Assembly (NCBI RefSeq): GCF_963678185.1
Contig: NZ_OY782757.1
Location: forward strand, 2,663,001-2,727,000
DNA: 64,000 nt
Direction of reading: 5' to 3'
Source of the DNA: an uncultured Tolumonas sp.
Lineage (GTDB): Bacteria > Pseudomonadota > Gammaproteobacteria > Enterobacterales > Aeromonadaceae
Numbering within the stretch: position 1 is the stretch's first letter; every line of letters begins with the position of its first letter. Below the pieces are notes generated by a model. The model was not told the DNA's origin, did no database searches, and saw only the letters and a list, made by a program, of their open reading frames with translations. This document shows, piece after piece, positions 8,725-18,300 of the stretch. A program made the position numbers and the translations under genes.

Positions 8725-10335
8725 GTGTTCAAACAAAACTCTCCGCTCAAACTACGCACCACAATCACATTACTGGTTTGTTCTGTCATTGCTGTCGTAT
8801 TGTTTGTCGTGCATTCCGTGTATCTGGCGCAATCAACGCAGCAATCTAAACTGAGTCTGGAAGACAAAGCCATTGCCGTGTTACATACGTTGACCGTAAC
8901 ACCCTTTGTTGCGCAAGCCTTACAAACGCCGATCTTATTACCTGCATTACAGGACTATGTTGAACAAGTCCGCCACCAAAACGATCTGTTATTTATTGTG
9001 GTGATGGATATGCAGGGCATCCGGCAAACGCATCCTGATCCCAGCTTGATCGGTAAACATTTCACTGGTGGCGATGAAACCAAAGCACTGCATGGCGAGG
9101 AATCTATCTCTGAAGCCAAAGGCACGCTGGGGCCGGCGTTACGCCTCATCAGCCCGTTGTTTGATGCTAATCATCAACAGATCGGTGCCATCGCGGTGGG
9201 CATCTCCACCGCAAAAGTCGAACAAACTATCGCTAAGAATCGTTGGATCACCTATTGGGCCATTATTTTTGGCGGTTTGATCGGGACGCTGGGGGCCTTT
9301 ATTCTGGCGCGCCAAATCAAAAAAATCATGTTTGGCATGGAGCCTTCAGAGATTGCCTCGTTGTTGGAAGAGCGCAATGCCATGCTGCAATCGATTAAGG
9401 AAGGGATCATTGCCGTCAATGCTGATGCCCAGATCACCTTAATTAACGATGAAGCGAAACGACTGCTACGCCAGAATGGCGAGCTGGAAAACTTGCTGCT
9501 GACCGAAAGTAGTAAACATTGGCCCGCGTTATTGCATTTACGCCAGGTGTTAGAATCCGGGCAAGCGCGGCAAGATGAAGAAATTGAATTCAACGGCAGT
9601 ACCTTGCTGACCAACAGCGTTCCGGTGCGGGTAAATGGTCAGGTCACCGGTGCTATCGTAACCTTTCGCGACAAGACGGAAGTCAGCCAGTTAGTGCAAC
9701 GCCTGACCGGCATCTCGCATTACGCCGAAGCCTTACGAGTACAGGCGCATGAATTCATGAATAAACTGCATGTCATTCTTGGTATGGTGAACATCCGTGC
9801 CTATGATCAGTTAGAAAACTACATCATGGATACCGCGAATCATTACCATACCGAAGTGGGCTCGTTGATCCGGCAGATTAAAGATCCGGTCATTGCCGGT
9901 TTTATGCTGGGTAAAATGAATCGTGGGCGGGAAATTGGTGTCGATGTCAGCATTACACCGACCAGTTATCTGCCGGAATCAGCACAAGCCGAAGTGACAC
10001 ACGAGTTAGTCACCGTGCTGGGCAATTTACTGGAAAATGCCATGGATGCACTGGATAGTTGTGAGTCACCCGGTATTGTCCTGACTTTTGATCATGATGA
10101 TGGCCGGTTACGCTGCACAGTGCGTGATAATGGTAATGGCATCGATCCGGCGGTATTTCCGCATATTTTTGAACATGGTTTTTCCACCAAGGGCACCCGC
10201 CGTGGCATTGGCCTGTTTTTAGTCAAACAGAGTTTGGAGAAATTGGGCGGTACCATCGAATGTGAAAGCAATAAGGGCGTGGGCACACGATTTATTGTTA
10301 CCTTACCTTATGCCAGCAAGGAGAACGGCCTGTGA
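8725..10335 (+). CDS. DcuS/CitA-type sensor histidine kinase for C4-dicarboxylate
   Basis: A 536-aa membrane kinase built like E. coli DcuS. It has a first membrane segment (about 14-30), a periplasmic PDC sensor domain (about 35-175), a second membrane segment (about 178-198), a cytosolic PAS (about 210-320), then the kinase core. The phospho-acceptor is H342 in QAHEFMNKLH. The ATPase domain has NLLENAMDAL, DNGNGID and GIGLFLVKQ. DcuS ligand residues correspond to R100 and H103 (RQTH) and R140 (ALRLISP), so a C4-dicarboxylate ligand is likely; the Phe two residues after the last Arg is Ile here. It starts at GTG 8725 with AAGGA upstream, and overlaps the response regulator gene by 4 bp. I infer control of the upstream malate genes. 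Confidence 0.9.
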   Translation: MFKQNSPLKLRTTITLLVCSVIAVVLFVVHSVYLAQSTQQSKLSLEDKAIAVLHTLTVTPFVAQALQTPILLPALQDYVEQVRHQNDLLFIVVMDMQGIRQTHPDPSLIGKHFTGGDETKALHGEESISEAKGTLGPALRLISPLFDANHQQIGAIAVGISTAKVEQTIAKNRWITYWAIIFGGLIGTLGAFILARQIKKIMFGMEPSEIASLLEERNAMLQSIKEGIIAVNADAQITLINDEAKRLLRQNGELENLLLTESSKHWPALLHLRQVLESGQARQDEEIEFNGSTLLTNSVPVRVNGQVTGAIVTFRDKTEVSQLVQRLTGISHYAEALRVQAHEFMNKLHVILGMVNIRAYDQLENYIMDTANHYHTEVGSLIRQIKDPVIAGFMLGKMNRGREIGVDVSITPTSYLPESAQAEVTHELVTVLGNLLENAMDALDSCESPGIVLTFDHDDGRLRCTVRDNGNGIDPAVFPHIFEHGFSTKGTRRGIGLFLVKQSLEKLGGTIECESNKGVGTRFIVTLPYASKENGL

Positions 10336-11054
10336 TTAATGTATTGATTGTCGATGATGACCCGATGGTGGCCGAGCTGAATCGCCGCTATCTGGAACAG
10401 GTGGATGGTTTCCGCTGGCAGGGTTCCGTCTCGACCATTCAGGCCGCCAAACAGATGCTGCTGGAAGGCGATGCACCGATCGATCTGGTGCTGCTGGATA
10501 TCTACATGCAGAAAGACAACGGGCTGGATCTGCTGCCGGTTATCCGGCAGATGCCGAATAATGTTGATGTCATCATGATCTCTTCCGCCAGCGATATGCC
10601 TGCCATCAAAAAAGCACTGCGGTATGGTGTGGTCGATTATCTGATCAAACCGTTCCAGTTTACCCGCTTTCAGGAGGCGTTATCGGCTTATCGGGAAGAG
10701 CATCAGTTACTGGAGCAGACCGCCGCATTGAATCAATCTGAGCTGGATACGCTGATCCGTCGTAATAACAATCGCCTGACACCGGACAAGACCAAATTGC
10801 CAAAAGGCCTGACCAAACTGACATTACAATCGGTATGGGAATGGGTTAAACAGAGCCGGAAACAGGCTTTTTCTACCGAAGAAATGGCTGCGGAGATCGG
10901 TATTTCACGGGTGTCTTGTCGCAAATATCTGGTGTATATGGCCGAGATCGGTGTGCTGGATACCGATATTTTTTATGGCTCTGTCGGGCGGCCTGTTTAT
11001 CTGTATAAGTTGGTGCCCGCCAAAATTGAAGTAATGGATGCCTTATTGCGTTAA
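10332..11054 (+). CDS. DcuR/CitB-family response regulator
   Basis: A 240-aa cytosolic transcription factor. The receiver domain (1 to about 120) has the acidic pair DDD near residue 8, phospho-acceptor D56 in LLDIYM, the SS pair and the K in IKPF. The C-terminal part (about 150-235) carries the helix-turn-helix of the CitB/DcuR/MalR type (SVWEWVKQS, then FSTEEMAAEIGISRVSCRKYL). It starts at GTG 10332 inside the kinase stop (GTGA overlap), so translation is coupled. A strong terminator follows. By family and position it should activate the transporter-malic enzyme operon upstream; the repeat at 5701-5750 is the candidate target. Confidence 0.9.
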   Translation: MINVLIVDDDPMVAELNRRYLEQVDGFRWQGSVSTIQAAKQMLLEGDAPIDLVLLDIYMQKDNGLDLLPVIRQMPNNVDVIMISSASDMPAIKKALRYGVVDYLIKPFQFTRFQEALSAYREEHQLLEQTAALNQSELDTLIRRNNNRLTPDKTKLPKGLTKLTLQSVWEWVKQSRKQAFSTEEMAAEIGISRVSCRKYLVYMAEIGVLDTDIFYGSVGRPVYLYKLVPAKIEVMDALLR

Positions 11055-11080
11055 TAAAAAGGCGACCGTAACGAAAAAAA

Positions 11081-11113
11081 CGCCAGCACCAGAAGGCTGT
11101 GCTGGCGGTGTTT
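11081..11113 (+). terminator. Rho-independent terminator of malate/two-component operon
   Basis: CGCCAGCAC (11081-11089) and GTGCTGGCG (11099-11107) form a perfect 9-bp stem with a 9-nt loop. A run of seven A lies just before it and a GTGTTTGT tail after it. It lies 26 bp after the response regulator stop. Confidence 0.75.
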
Positions 11114-11348
11114 GTAAGATTTCTAACGAATGGAACTGACTTGCTATGTCGAGATCATCTTAGATTTCTTTGCTGAAAAAGTGATGTTTAAATAACTAAT
11201 TAAACTCTTTCCCGCGTTAATAATCGGGCTTTTGTCCGCATTTTTGCTGGCCGCCTTACCGGTCTGACCTCAATTTCATCTATCATTGATACAAACACCA
11301 TATGACACGTTGGTAGCAAGATCCGTGTGTCATCAATTGGTTATTCCC

Positions 11349-13715
11349 ATGGACTTTGAGTTAGTGAAAAAATTAATGTTAACGACCCGACTGCATCGAC
11401 AGATAATCACTCGTGTTGGTGTGTTTGTTATTGCGCTGGCTTTTTTGGTCACCGCCAGTTGCATCGGCATTATGAGTTGGTTGTATCACAAAACAGATGC
11501 GGAACAGGTCTCTGCCGAATTAACCAAAGTCGAATTATTGCTGAAAAATGAACGGGAAGGGCTAGGCCGGGCGATAAGGGATTATGCCGTTTGGAATGAT
11601 GCTTATGCGTATGTGAACCAGCCCAATCGCAAATTTGAAAGCGACAACTTTACCCAGCAATCACTTGATGTCATGCAGCTGGATTTTGTTGCCATGATGA
11701 CGGCACCGGAGAAATTGCTTTTTTCTTCTGCGCTTGATTCCGGTATTCCAGATTTAAAAGCAACGCCAGCCATTCGTTCATCATCACTCATCTCTTTATT
11801 TGCAAAATTACCGGAATGGCAAACGGGAGTTGATGGAACAGCGAAACCAAGAACGTATCTAACAATGTACAATGGTCGTGCATTAATCATTGCCGTCTCT
11901 GGTATTTTTGATTCGCTGCAGGAAAAGCCATCTAGCGGATTGATGATTTTCGGTCGTTACATGGATGATGACGATCTGAAACGCCTGCAACAATTAGCCG
12001 AAATCCGCTTAGAGTTACTCGCCGCTGTGCCGCCAAAAAAATCGGCTAATGATTTTTTTCATACGGAACAAACAGCCAGAAAACAACTAGATGGTTGGCA
12101 AGTTCCCGTGATGTGGCTACAGGTCAGCAAGGATATTAACTGGCAGCCTCGTTATATGCTCATGGCAATATTTACCTTTGGTCTGCTGGTGGTGTTGTTA
12201 TTGGCTTCCTGGGTGCTACAGCGTTTATTAAATCAATTGATTGTCGCTCGTATTGAAACTTTTGCCGATCTGGCTTGGCGACGGACGCAAGGTGAACGCG
12301 TTTACTGGCCTGTTGAAGGGCAAAATGAACTGGATCTGCTGGCTCGCTCGTTTAATGAACTTATGGATGAAGTACAAGCTGCGCAAAAAAATATGCATGA
12401 TCTGAGTATTACTGATGCATTAACCGCATTGGGAAATCGTCGAGGCATGGAAGAGCAGGTCGAACGAATGATGAAGAGCTGTCAGCTCGGTATGTCACTG
12501 ACCATGCTGCTGATGGATCTGGATGGCTTTAAGCTAATCAATGACAGCCTTGGTCATGCTGCTGGCGACTTATTATTGCAGGAAGTCGCGCAGCGCATGC
12601 GTCAGGTCATGCGCCGACAGGATCGATTATTCCGCATGGGCGGTGATGAATTTGCGGTGCTGATGCCAAATACCACGACAGAACAAGGTCATTTACTGGC
12701 TGAACGGCTCATTGAGTTACTGCTTGAACCGATTCATTTTGGTCACCATAAATTAACAGTCTCGGGATCTATCGGTATTGCTGAATGGGATGGTAAAGCC
12801 GAAGGTTTGGAATTAATGCGCCAAGCCGATCTGGCCATGTATGCCGCGAAACGGGAAGGTAAATCCTGTGTGCGTCAGTTTGAAACCGGAATGAGCGGCG
12901 TCGCTTCGGAACGCATGACACTAGAACAATCATTACGGCAGGCCATTACTGAACAGACTATCGAACCATATTTCCAGCCGGTGATTGATACCAATACAGG
13001 GAAGGTCTTGTCGGTAGAGATGCTGGCACGCTGGCAGCGGGATGGTGAGTTTGTACCCACGCTGGGTTTTATCCGTCTGGCGGAAGATCTAGGCCTGATC
13101 CATCCACTGTCTATGCAATTACTGGCCAAAGGTCTGACGGCGCTAAGCCAGTTCCGTCTGCATGATCCGGAGCTTAAATTGCAGATCAATTTATCACCAC
13201 TGCAATTTGCTGATCGCCAGCTGGCCGTGACTATGCTGCGGATGGTGGCTGAACATGGTTTACCATCATCGGCGCTGACGGTGGAGTTAACGGAAGGTGC
13301 GATGCTGTTATACCCTGAACAGGTAGAACAAACCATGCGCCAATTCGTCGATGCGGGGGTCAGCTTGCATCTGGATGATTTTGGTACCGGCTATTCGTCA
13401 CTGACTCGTTTACGCGATCTGCCCTTTGATACTGTCAAATTAGATCGCTCGTTTGTCATGTTACTGGCGGAAGGTGATGCATCGCTGTCGCAGGCAGTCT
13501 TTGATATGGCAACCAGCATGCATATGGAGCTGATCGCAGAGGGGGTAGAAAATCAGATGGAATATGAAAGATTGCAGCAGATCGGTTACCGGCAGATGCA
13601 GGGTTTTATGTTCGCTTACCCAATGCCAGCAGCGGATTTAGTGCAGTGGTTGGATATGCCTCATGAACGGCTGGGCATGTCTCAATCACCAGCAAAGCCA
13701 GAAGCAAACGTTTAG
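11349..13715 (+). CDS. CHASE4-HAMP-GGDEF-EAL membrane c-di-GMP enzyme
   Basis: A 788-aa inner-membrane protein. It has a membrane segment (about 22-44), a periplasmic CHASE4-like sensor (about 55-200, with the DYAVWNDAYAYV signature), a second membrane segment (about 265-288), and a HAMP-like linker. A GGDEF domain has GGDEF at 431-435 and an RRQD I-site five residues before it. A C-terminal EAL domain has EML at 557-559. EAL residues appear intact (NLSP, ELTEG, D676-D677 in DDFGTG, KLDRSF, AEGVE, QGFMF), so both synthesis and hydrolysis are possible. Start choice is uncertain: ATG 11349 is used, TTG 11286 and ATG 11376 are in frame, and none has a strong SD. It is convergent with the TolC gene of the adhesin cluster, which suggests but does not prove control of that adhesin. 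Confidence 0.88.
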   Translation: MDFELVKKLMLTTRLHRQIITRVGVFVIALAFLVTASCIGIMSWLYHKTDAEQVSAELTKVELLLKNEREGLGRAIRDYAVWNDAYAYVNQPNRKFESDNFTQQSLDVMQLDFVAMMTAPEKLLFSSALDSGIPDLKATPAIRSSSLISLFAKLPEWQTGVDGTAKPRTYLTMYNGRALIIAVSGIFDSLQEKPSSGLMIFGRYMDDDDLKRLQQLAEIRLELLAAVPPKKSANDFFHTEQTARKQLDGWQVPVMWLQVSKDINWQPRYMLMAIFTFGLLVVLLLASWVLQRLLNQLIVARIETFADLAWRRTQGERVYWPVEGQNELDLLARSFNELMDEVQAAQKNMHDLSITDALTALGNRRGMEEQVERMMKSCQLGMSLTMLLMDLDGFKLINDSLGHAAGDLLLQEVAQRMRQVMRRQDRLFRMGGDEFAVLMPNTTTEQGHLLAERLIELLLEPIHFGHHKLTVSGSIGIAEWDGKAEGLELMRQADLAMYAAKREGKSCVRQFETGMSGVASERMTLEQSLRQAITEQTIEPYFQPVIDTNTGKVLSVEMLARWQRDGEFVPTLGFIRLAEDLGLIHPLSMQLLAKGLTALSQFRLHDPELKLQINLSPLQFADRQLAVTMLRMVAEHGLPSSALTVELTEGAMLLYPEQVEQTMRQFVDAGVSLHLDDFGTGYSSLTRLRDLPFDTVKLDRSFVMLLAEGDASLSQAVFDMATSMHMELIAEGVENQMEYERLQQIGYRQMQGFMFAYPMPAADLVQWLDMPHERLGMSQSPAKPEANV

Positions 13716-13759
13716 TGTGTTCACGGCTATCGTATCTTGGTTCACTTGCTGCTCTTGAC

Positions 13760-13785
13760 GGCGACATATTCAGCGATATGTCGCC
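13760..13785. other. Hairpin between convergent GGDEF-EAL and TolC genes
   Basis: GGCGACATAT and ATATGTCGCC form a perfect 10-bp stem with a 6-nt loop in the 89-bp gap between two convergent genes. There is no T-tract on either side, so any terminator role would be weak. Confidence 0.45.
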
Positions 13786-13804
13786 GCCATCATTGCTGGT
13801 TGTC

Positions 13805-15313
13805 TTATTCTGGTTGTAGAGCGCTGATATCCCCCGCATCCCAGTTGTGTTCAGACTGTGACAGAACCTGACTGATATGGTTCAGGTTATCTGCTGCTTG
13901 ATTTTTTGGTAGTGGATCCAGACCGACGGTGGCAAAAATCTGACCATAGGCATTTCGTAGTTCAGCATAGGCTAAATCGTGCCGCAGCGAGGTACTTAAT
14001 GCATTGAGTTCGCCTTGGATCAGTTGTAATTCACCAATGCCGCCAGCTTTATAACGATTGCGCAATTGCCCGGCGATCTTATCGTCTATTCTCTGCAGTT
14101 CTTCTCCGGTGTGGTATTGCCGCAAGGCTTCATTAAAGTTGGCTCGTGCGACATAGAGCTGCGCCATGATCGCCATCGACATCGCTTGACGACGGGCTTC
14201 CGCTACGGTTTGTCCTGCTTTAGCAACCTTTTGTGCTGTTGGGCCGGATAGCACATTAAACAGATTCCAGGTCACTTTTACCCCAGCATCTGCCCAGTTC
14301 TGGTTGACCAGAAAGGAGTTACTATCATGGTGCTCACCGGCAGATAGCTCCAGACCAGGTAGCATTCGCAGTAACGCTTTTCGGGTTTCCGCTGCACTGA
14401 TCCGAACCTGATAATCCTGTTCACGTAATTCCGGACGGCTGATAAGTGCTGCTTTTTCTAATTTACTGAAATCTACATTGAGTACCGGTTCCGGTAACTG
14501 ATTTTCATCGGGCATAGCTAGTTTATAATCGGTGCCTAACGGCAAATTCATTAATGTGGCCAGCTCGGTTTTAGCTAAGGATAATGCCCGGCGTTGTTCT
14601 TCTAGTTGCCGGGTGGCATCAATCAATGCCCGCTGATAACTGAGTGCTTCGATCGGGTCGCCGACTTGTTGCGCGGTCATCTTCTGGCTAGATTCGCGAG
14701 CCATATTTACGCGATCAATTAAACCGTCAATGCGTGTCAGCAGACGTTCTGCTGCCACGGCTCGCCAGTATGCGGAACGTACATCCTGAACAATGGTATG
14801 GATCACTTTGCGACGCCGTTCTTCGGCTATCCAGCGTTGATCTGATTGTTGTTTGGCTGTGACATAACTGACCCCGAAATCCAGCACATTCCAGACCATG
14901 GTTAGATCTGCCACCCGGCGGTTTCGATCCTGCGATGTAGAGGGTTCGAGAGACGTAGTGCCACTAAGTACGCTTTCGCTACTGGATGCACTGACATTAC
15001 TGCGGGTGACATAACCGGCCTCGGCGGCCATTTTGGGTAACATATCAAAAGTCGAGAGGTCCAGCTGTCGTTGTGCCAGCGCCTCTTCCATTACTTTTAA
15101 GCGCGCTTCCAGATTGTATTTTAAGGCACGAGCCATCGCATCATGGAGGGTAATGGGTGCGGTGACTGGTTCCTGATCACGGAACATAACACCCAGGTCA
15201 GCATAGGAACGTTGTTCACTCTGAACCCGATCAAGCGGTTTACTGGTAACGGCACAACCGCTGATCAGCAATGCAATGATGCTGATACTGAAGAGTTTAG
15301 GGCCTTTCTGCAT
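13805..15313 (-). CDS. TolC-family outer-membrane efflux lipoprotein
   Basis: A 502-aa outer-membrane channel protein. The N-terminus is a lipoprotein signal with lipobox LISGC (Cys 20), as in OprM/CusC-type members rather than E. coli TolC. Two long internally similar helical regions carry typical features: DAMARALKYNLEARLK early on, and the RRQAMSMAIMAQLYVARANF and LQLIQGELNAL helices later. Such trimers form the outer-membrane exit duct of tripartite exporters. The gene starts 53 bp after the giant adhesin stop, on the same strand, so adhesin and channel are probably one transcript. The start ATG at 15313 has AAGGA about 9 nt upstream. I infer that it is the exit duct for the adhesin, working with the three HlyD-type proteins upstream; the partners have not been shown. 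Confidence 0.88.
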   Translation of the reverse strand: MQKGPKLFSISIIALLISGCAVTSKPLDRVQSEQRSYADLGVMFRDQEPVTAPITLHDAMARALKYNLEARLKVMEEALAQRQLDLSTFDMLPKMAAEAGYVTRSNVSASSSESVLSGTTSLEPSTSQDRNRRVADLTMVWNVLDFGVSYVTAKQQSDQRWIAEERRRKVIHTIVQDVRSAYWRAVAAERLLTRIDGLIDRVNMARESSQKMTAQQVGDPIEALSYQRALIDATRQLEEQRRALSLAKTELATLMNLPLGTDYKLAMPDENQLPEPVLNVDFSKLEKAALISRPELREQDYQVRISAAETRKALLRMLPGLELSAGEHHDSNSFLVNQNWADAGVKVTWNLFNVLSGPTAQKVAKAGQTVAEARRQAMSMAIMAQLYVARANFNEALRQYHTGEELQRIDDKIAGQLRNRYKAGGIGELQLIQGELNALSTSLRHDLAYAELRNAYGQIFATVGLDPLPKNQAADNLNHISQVLSQSEHNWDAGDISALQPE

Positions 15314-15366
15314 AGTAAAATATCCTTATCCCTGTTGATGTAATCAAGCTCTGTCTTTGTGGCTGG

Positions 15367-18300
15367 CTAAACAGTAGGGGTCTGTACCGTTCCCAATGCC
15401 ATTTCAATAGCAACCAGCTGACGTTGTTCATATTCATCCAGCCCTTTTAATTGTTGGGCAAACACTGGTGCGCCAAAAATATGATCAGGGGCAGAACTTA
15501 CACTGTTATCGTACCCCAGCACCTGGCTCCAACTGCCACCAGAAAATACAGAGAGTGGTGTATTTCCTGGCAGTGCAATGCTGCCAAATAATCCGGCTAG
15601 CGTTGATGAACCGCCTAATGCCCGACTGTTTCCTGTGTAGTTGACATGGCTTTGGTCCAGCTCGTGACCATTGGTATTACCGACAAAAATATCGGCAATG
15701 GTACTAGATGGTGTTGCCCCGCCGCCTTGTCCCGCCGACCCAAATACTACTGTAGTGGAGGGCACAGATTCATTCAGCGATGATGTGCTAAAGAATGATG
15801 GTGATCCCAGTAAGTTGTTTCCGTTATTCGATGTCAGAGCAGAAGTCTGATTTTGTATAACAGACGATGCAGGTTCGGTTCTGGCGGTTGAACTCGGGTT
15901 GCCATCGGTGACCTTGAATTCCGGATCGCCACCGGGCACAGCCGATTGCTGAACCGTATCAATGGCGTAGTTATTGGAATCGGTAGACCCGGTCCCTGCG
16001 TTACCAGCGGCATCAGTCACGCCAGTATTATCCAACGTGATGAGGTTAGTGGCGTCGGTGGTGCTGGCTGTTGGGGTCAGGGTGGCGGTCCAGGTAATGC
16101 CGCCGTCGCTGGAGGACACCGCACTCAGTGTGCCGTTCGCCACGGTTAAATCGGCGTTGGTAAAGCTGGTGACGGCTTCACTGAAGGTAATGGTCACCAG
16201 CGAAGTTTCACCGACGGAAAGCGCATTATCCGCCACGACGATTGAGGCGGTGGGGCGTGCTGTATCAATGGCGTAGTTATTGGAGTCGGTGCTGCCGCTA
16301 CCGGCATTACCGGCGGCATCAGTCACACCGGTGTTATCCAGCGTTATGAGGTTAGTGGCGTCAGTGGTGCTGGCCGTTGGTGTCAGGGTGGCGGTCCAGG
16401 TAATGCCGCCGTCGCTGGAAGACACCGCACTCAGTGTGCCATTCGCGACGGTTAAATCAGCGTTGGTGAAGCCGGTCACCGCTTCGGAGAAGGTGATGGT
16501 GACCAGTGAGGTGTTCCCGATTTTCAGCGTATTGTTGGCAACGGCAATCGTTGCTATAGGGCGTATACCATCCACCACAATGGCTTTGTTTGCTCCCAAG
16601 GAATTCGCAGTGCCGGGGCTTGCCAGTGTTAACGTGGCATTGTTATTAAGAGAATCTTGAATTGTACCGCTATTGAGCGTTAGTGCACTGCTGGAAATAT
16701 AATCCAGATCAGCACTGCTATCACCTTCCTGCACGGTATAACTGAATATCAGCGTGTTGCTGCCGGATCCTGCAACATACGAAGCAGAATGGTCCGTGCC
16801 GCCTGTTTCAAGCTGTAACGTCGGTGTGCCTCCCGTGGTATCTACGGTGACATTTTGATCAAATGTGACATTAATCGTGATGGTATCGCCGATGTGATAA
16901 GTTCCGTTTGCTGTGCTTGCAGAAACAGAAGTTACTACTGGAATAGTTGGTGCGGTCAGAGTGAAGTCGTTGCCTGTACCGCCGATGTAGCTGGCTGTCA
17001 GCACAGAGCCATCACCACTAGCCGTCATCGTCGCACTTTCACTGAGGCTACTGAAGGTACTTATAATGGCGTCACTGGCATCATTAACAATGATGGTGTA
17101 ATTGTCACCACTGCTCGGAGTGTAATTGTGCGTTGTAGCGAGAGTAGCTCCGCTGACAGCAACGGCGCCATTTACGATGACCTGATCATATTGTGTCCCT
17201 GCTGTGGCGCCATCTATTTCGATCGCAAGGGTACTGCCTGAGTTCATGGTCAGGTTGCCATTGACGGTGATCGTGCCGGGACTGTTACCGGGTGAGAGCG
17301 TACCACCACTCTGCACCGTCAAGGTGTTGGTCGACGCGCTGGCGAAGACACTGCCGGTGCCACTCAGCGTGCCGCCGGATGCGACAGTGACACCCGAGGT
17401 CGCGCCCAGGGCGCCATCCACCTGCAGGGTACCGGCGCTGACGGTGGTCGAGCCGGTGTAGGTTTCGGTGTTGCTCAGGATCAGTGTGCCGGCGCCGCTC
17501 TTGGTGAAATTCTGGCTGCCCGAGATGACACCCGAGAGCGTGACGGCATGGGCGTTGCTGATCGTCGAGCTGCTGCTCAGATTGATGGCATTGGCCAGCG
17601 TGACGCCGCTGCCATTGACCTGCAGCGTGGCGCCACTGAGCGTGATGGCTGCCGTGCTGAGATGGTTGGCATCGGTGATCTGTAGAGTATTGGTGCCAGT
17701 GATTGTGGTCGTGCCAGTATAGGTGTTGGTGCCGGTGAAGATGAAGCCCGTGTTGAAGCCGGTTGCGGTGCCAACCGTGAGGTTGTGGCTGCCACCCGTT
17801 TCGGAGATGATGCCACTCAAGGTACTGACGGTATTGGTAGTGTTGGCACTCTGCAAGGTGGCGTCACCCGCCAGCACGATGTTGTTGCTGAAGGCCGCAG
17901 CGCCGCCGTTAAAGCCGAGCGTGGTGCCGGCATCCAGCGTGATCTGGCCGCTACCCAGCGCGGTGGCGGAGTTGGCGATCAGCCAGCCGGAGACGACGGT
18001 CTGCGCGCCGCTGTAGCTGCTGTTGTCCCCATACAGCCACAGGTAGCTGCCGCTGATGCCTTGCTTGCTCAGGCTGCCGGAGCCGCTGAGATTGCCCTTG
18101 AGCGTGACGTCGCCACCCGTGGAATTGATGGTGAGGCCACCACTGCCGACGGCGATGTTGCTGGTGAGCGTTACCGCTCCGGCGCTCGCGGCGCGGGTGA
18201 TGGTGGCGCCATCGAGCGTCAGCGTACCGCCGCCCGTGTGGTTGAGCGCGCCAACGCCGGAATTGGTGATGGAGCCGCTGCCGTTGAGCGTGCCGGTCAG

